A program made the translations under genes and the position numbers. This document shows, in pieces, positions 60,326 to 64,000 of a stretch of DNA of 64,000 bases. The stretch is from Pseudoneurospora amorphoporcata. Lineage: Eukaryota; Ascomycota; Sordariomycetes; Sordariales; Sordariaceae. The notes under the pieces are model-generated. The model did not search any database and had not been told where the DNA came from. It saw nothing but the letters and a program-made list of their open reading frames with translations. Position 1 is the first letter of the stretch; the number at the start of each line of letters is the position of its first letter. The stretch covers positions 1 through 64,000 of the forward strand of contig MU859221.1 of assembly GCA_033297205.1 (NCBI GenBank), read 5' to 3'.

Positions 60326-61009
60326 ATGGCCGCTCCCGCGAACAAGACCATCGGAGATCTCTCCGGCAAGTGGGTGATGGTACGTTCTTTTGCCGCCCGA
60401 GCGCTCTCAGATGTTCCATTGTGTTGATTAAACGGCAAAATGAATAACTAACCACACCCGCACCCTCCAAAACAGAACAAGTCCCTCTCCTCCGACCTCG
60501 ACCCCGGTCTCAAGCTCCAAAACATAAGCTTCCTAACCCGCAAGCTCGTCACCTCGGTGACGCTCACCCTCGACGTGAAGCAATTCTCTGCGCCCCCCTC
60601 CCCTCCCGCCGAAGCCTGCGCCCCGGCCGTCATCCACATCGAAATCGAGCAGACCGGCACGGGCGGCATAAAGGGCACTTCGGAGAAGCGATGCCTGGAC
60701 AACGTCTTCCGCGACCACAAGGACTGGCTGTTTGGCCACGTCAAGGGCCAGACGCGCTGGGTCAGCGGCGATGATATCGAGGATGCTTTCCTGAAGAGCG
60801 GATGGATTGAGACGGAGGAGGAGAAGAAGGGTCCTAATGGCGAGACGCACGTGTTGAGTTATGTGGAGAGCTATACGGATGGCTGGACGGCTACCCAGAT
60901 TTGGGGATTCAAGATCCTCGAGGGTGAGAGGAGACATGTGAGGAATGTGGTGATTGCGAAGGGGAGCGAGAGGGTGGAGATGCAGTTGGTTTATGATTAC
61001 CTTTCTTAG
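60326..61009 (+). CDS. conserved-looking fungal protein of unknown function (195 aa), possible lipocalin-like fold
   Basis: Exon 1 is 60326-60379 (MAAPANKTIGDLSGKWVM, donor GTACGT) and exon 2 is 60476-61009 (NKSLSSDLDP onward), phase 0, 196 codons with stop. The start GDLSGKWVMNKSLSSDLDPG then LKLQ resembles the opening of lipocalin/fatty-acid-binding-like proteins (G-x-W followed by a first strand). The remainder alternates short strands (VTLTLDVKQF, VIHIEIEQTGTGGIKGTSEK, THVLSYVESYTDGWTATQIWGF, RRHVRNVVIAKG, VEMQLVYDYLS), consistent with a beta barrel. There is no signal peptide or membrane segment, so it is probably cytosolic. Similar sequences seem familiar from ascomycetes, but I cannot name a function, and the fold is inference from the pattern. 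Confidence 0.8.
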
Positions 61010-61851
61010 AGTGCCCAAAACGGGGTGGAGAGTTATTGAGTGACAGGTGTATTGACGCCTAGCTATGCGATTTACGATTTTGTGGATTTGAAAGCATTGC
61101 ATCTTGATCAGTGAGTTTGCGTTTTGAGATTTGGGTTGAGAGTTATTCTAATGGCGATGCTCAAGGTGATCGGCGAGAAGCAGAGATCCGGGGGGAACTT
61201 GGCGGAGTGGAACATGTTCATGAACCTGGTCCGGAAAGAGCAGGTCTCTTTCGGCTCGCTGTCAATGCCAAGACACTTGAAGCGAGGAGATAAACTCTGG
61301 GCAGAAGCTTTTCGGCACGTGTCATTGTTGTAAGTTGTGTTTTTGGGATTTTTCTCCTTGGTGCTGGAATATTCCCTTTCTAACGCGAAGACCGTCAGAT
61401 TGCTTGCATGGCGGAAGCGCTGATGATGTTCCATACCCATAGTACTTGTAGCGTTTTCAAGCCTGGTCTGCTGCTCCGTCGGCACGTCTCGGCCAAACAT
61501 CCTCCACTTTGATGTGAAAACTCCAAAGGACCAGAGCGCCGACAGTGTCCTTCCCTCATGACAGTTCATGCGGCCATATCCATTGCTGGTTCCACGTTGA
61601 ATGCTCCTGTGTCCATCCTTTTCCTTGTAGCGTGCAATGAACCACCCTGCCCAGCCTGAACGCCGGTGACCAAAAAAATAAAAGTAAAAATAAGCGTGTA
61701 AGGAGCCGTAGCCGCACAGCTCCCCCTATCCGAAACCGTCGAGGCCGTGTCTGAGCCGCTTTGCTTGGCAGGTATTTGGATCCGTGACCTTTTTTCCACG
61801 AGTTTTCGGCATTTGCGACTTGGATTTATCATCCTCTTCCCACAGATCCCC
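61010..61851. other. tail-to-tail intergenic region
   Basis: 3' flanks of two convergent genes; open frames here have no motif. Confidence 0.5.
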
Positions 61852-62541
61852 TTACGCAGGCCTCCTCTTGATGAACTCCTCCAAGTCCGCCACCGTCGCC
61901 ACACCCAGGACGAACCGCCTATTCTCATCCGTGATGACGGCAAACTCCTGCTTCTGGCCTGCGGTGGCAACGCCGGCAAAGAAGGCCTCGAGCTCCTCCA
62001 GGGGTGTGGTCATGGTGATGACCTGGTACTTTGCACCGCCCTTGCGACGGAAGCGCACCATGGCGGTGCGCACCTCATCTTCCGGCTTGACCTCGCCGCG
62101 CTCGAGGCGGGCCTGCAGCTGCGGGATCGAGATGTAGCCGAGCAGGGCGCGGGTCTGCGAGTCGACGATGGTCAGGTGGGTGTAGTCGCGCTCAAAGGCG
62201 GAGAGGAGGGCGAGCGAGATGGGGTCTGAGGGGTTGAGAGAGAGGGCGGCGGGAGGGTCGAGGTCTTCTACTGTAGCCTGGGAAGGGTGTTAGTTTTTTT
62301 TTTAAGTTTTTTTTTTTTTTTTTTTTGTCACGGTGGATTAGGTTTGGTTGTCTTGTATTTCGAATGACGTGGTGGTGGTTCAAGCCCAAGTGGTATGCGG
62401 ACATGTTGGCGATGCCCTTGGAGACAGGAATATGCTTACCCCGCGATATCTGGAAGCCCACTTGGAGACAAAAGGCTGCTGAAGCTCGGGGACCGAGGTT
62501 GATCCTTCTGTAGCGATAGGCTGCGCCATGATATCAGTCAT
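61852..62541 (-). CDS. CBS-domain protein (175 aa)
   Basis: CBS pairs bind adenosyl compounds such as AMP, ATP or SAM and act as regulatory sensors. Exon 1 is 62541-62440 (MTDIMAQPIATEGSTSVPEL, donor GTAAGC) and exon 2 is 62277-61852 (acceptor CCCAG), phase 0, 176 codons with stop. The join gives SKWASRYRGATVEDL, followed by DPISLALLSAFERDYTHLTI, VDSQTRALLGYISIPQLQAR, YQVITMTTPLEELEAFFAGV, EFAVITDENRRFVLGVATV and ADLEEFIKRR, that is two CBS units filling the whole protein. There is no catalytic domain, so it is a small stand-alone CBS protein as found across ascomycetes; its partner is unknown. The intron contains two T runs (62294-62326). Confidence 0.88.
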
Positions 62542-63908
62542 TGTGGTAGGATCGTGTTTTAGGTAGTCGGCAGTATAGGACGGCAGTATAAGTCGGAAAG
62601 GTCGGCAGTGCTATGTGTTGTCCGATAAGTTGGCGTGGTGATCGATCGTTGCTCAATTAACAAGTCTCGGGCGGCAGTTGTGCGACCGCATCCAATGTGT
62701 CCAAGTTGAGCCAAAAGGGGGCTCTGAAGAAGACAGCTAGATAAGGTACACTCCTTTGAGCCAATCACATGTCGCGATAAAAGTTAATCAGGGCGTTTGG
62801 CCCACAAGGGCCACTCGCTACAGGGCTGTGGGCGGTGACAGGAATAGTGGGTGCACTTTGCCGTGGGCTCCGTGTCTTTTGGTGGAGCAAGCTGTGGTCC
62901 TCGAGGTCCCTTAGAGGTCTTCTCACGAACCTGAGTTCTCTCATCTGTACTTCAGCCTCTTCACCTTCAACTACAGGTGTTTCTCTATATCCGGTTTCTC
63001 TTACAGGTAGTCTTTTGGAGCAATGATATTGAATACGTCTTTTGAAACTCTCTTCAGCCTCAGGGAACCGCTGGATGAACTTGGACGAAAAAGCTACGCT
63101 GGACTAACACGACTTGAGACGATAAGCCTGTGATAGGACAGGGCAATATTTTAAGCAATGCCGGGTGGGCCTTCGATTGGGCTGTGATGTCACACACCGA
63201 CGTCACCAAAACAAATCCGTCCTGCCCCCATTCAGAACCTTCAAAATGTACCCGTCTTACACCTCCAACGCCGCCGCATTACTGGTCGGTTTCTTTCATA
63301 ATGGGTCGCGATTGCCCGGTTTTGGGCCTTGATGGCTGCGATGACGGGCAGGGCAGGCAAACAAGATAAGGTATGGAATGAGCTTTCCTTTCCCATTCCC
63401 GAGCCGGCCTACCCGGATAATAACATAACATCCACTCTTCATTCAGCTCTGAGCAAGGGTTTCAGAGTCGCAATTCGGATCTTCTGCTATTTAACACATC
63501 CTGTCCGAATGCTTTCTTCTTGTTAACGTCTCCTGACTCTTCCATCTCAGCTTTCTCTCTTACGGTACCCTAACAGTTCAACATAGAACTTCCGTCGTCA
63601 CTTCACTCGTCGACATACCAACGACTGACACCAAGTCGGAAACTAATTCATTTCAAGACTTGTAAGTATCGATTATTGCTTCAGTTCGGAAAATTGCGTG
63701 GGTCATTTCCGTGTGTCACTTGGTTCACTAGCTCGGTGTTACAATGCTACCGTTGGCCTGCTCCTGTCAGCACTGCGAATCCTTCTCGGGACCAGCCCCT
63801 CACTTGCCTTGCGAAGCTTTCCGAGCTGTCCCCATGTATCTTTTCAGCCTCCTTTTCTAACATGTGTCCAGAAACATCATCCGTCAAAAATAGAGCACAT
63901 TCGTCACG
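62542..63908. other. divergent promoter region, with a 5'UTR intron at its right end
   Basis: Promoters of the CBS gene and of the truncated gene at the right edge. An intron candidate with donor GTAAGT at 63662, branch CTAAC at 63857 and acceptor CAG ending at 63871 lies in the leader of the latter. Confidence 0.5.
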
Positions 63909-64000
63909 ATGCCGAGCCTTTACCCAGGAGCCGATATCCTCCAGAACACCTTTGGTAGTTCATTCCAGCCCAAGAACAATGGCGCAACTCCTCTCCAGGC
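63909..64000 (+). CDS. 5' end of an unidentified gene, cut by the window edge
   Basis: The frame starts at an ATG (CACGATGCC context) 37 bp after a well-formed 5'UTR intron (63662-63871) and stays open to the end, reading MPSLYPGADILQNTFGSSFQ then PKNNGATPLQ. The Gln/Asn/Ser-rich start is not informative. The coding call rests on the preceding intron and open frame; the product cannot be named from 30 residues. Confidence 0.5.
   Translation, partial: MPSLYPGADILQNTFGSSFQPKNNGATPLQ

Overview
This 64 kb window is nuclear DNA of a filamentous ascomycete. The evidence is genes with short phase-tested introns (GTRNGT donors, CTRAC-type branch sites, CAG/TAG acceptors), gene density near one per 3 kb, C-ending codons in the housekeeping genes, and fungus-specific families: HET, CFEM, PNP-type NLR domain, GT17 and a YqjM-like ene-reductase. 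The overall protein set fits the Sordariomycetes and most likely the Sordariales (Neurospora/Sordaria-like); this placement is inference from sequence character, not a search. No CRISPR array, tRNA, rRNA or intact transposon was recognised.

Layout. 0.6-2.9 kb: a HET-domain gene on the minus strand that appears dead (in-frame TGA plus a frameshift). 4.2-5.0 kb: a 128-aa small secreted Cys-rich protein in three exons. 6.3-7.4 kb: a BTB/POZ protein. 8.4-10.7 kb: cytosolic methionyl-tRNA synthetase. 12.1-13.4 kb: YqjM-like flavin oxidoreductase, tail to tail with pyroglutamyl peptidase I (13.7-14.9 kb). 16.7-17.4 kb: a CFEM protein with a GPI-type tail. 19.3-20.8 kb: a GT17-like Golgi glycosyltransferase lacking the usual acidic motif. 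22.3-23.2 kb: riboflavin synthase, tail to tail with MUS81 (23.3-25.3 kb), which diverges from phosphoacetylglucosamine mutase (26.2-28.0 kb). 28-29 kb: a low-complexity reading frame split by a TAG. 30-30.8 kb: a cluster of an unrecognised ~30-60 bp repeat. 31.5-32.9 kb: PRMT1 with a 14-nt microexon. 34.1-35.8 kb: MOB2-type kinase activator. 36.8-39.3 kb: BRCT plus family-X DNA polymerase.

40.3-41.0 kb: a small secreted Cys protein gene with a probable one-base deletion. 42.3-42.6 kb: a TPR relic next to a stand-alone nucleoside-phosphorylase (PNP_UDP) protein at 43.1-44.4 kb, whose C-terminal tail looks like an amyloid signalling motif. 44.8-46.6 kb: ALG12 mannosyltransferase, divergent from CAP2, the F-actin capping protein beta subunit (47.3-48.5 kb). 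48.5-55.9 kb: a 7.4 kb stretch with no convincing gene but several short repeats and a 54-nt A tract. 55.9-57.2 kb: an NAD-dependent epimerase-like protein. 57.2-60.3 kb: non-coding, with an N gap flanked by two near-identical sequences and A tracts that look like an assembly artefact. 60.3-61.0 kb: a conserved-looking 195-aa protein. 61.9-62.5 kb: a CBS-domain protein. 63.9 kb to the edge: the 5' end of a truncated gene behind a 5'UTR intron.

Most genes are unrelated housekeeping functions in no operon-like order. Three themes recur. DNA repair is represented by MUS81 and the family-X polymerase. Glycan and cell-wall supply is represented by the GlcNAc-phosphate mutase, ALG12, GT17 and the CFEM protein. 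Fungal non-self recognition is represented by the broken HET gene and the PNP protein beside a TPR relic. The last theme, and the recent-looking broken small genes, are the most interesting parts of the window.
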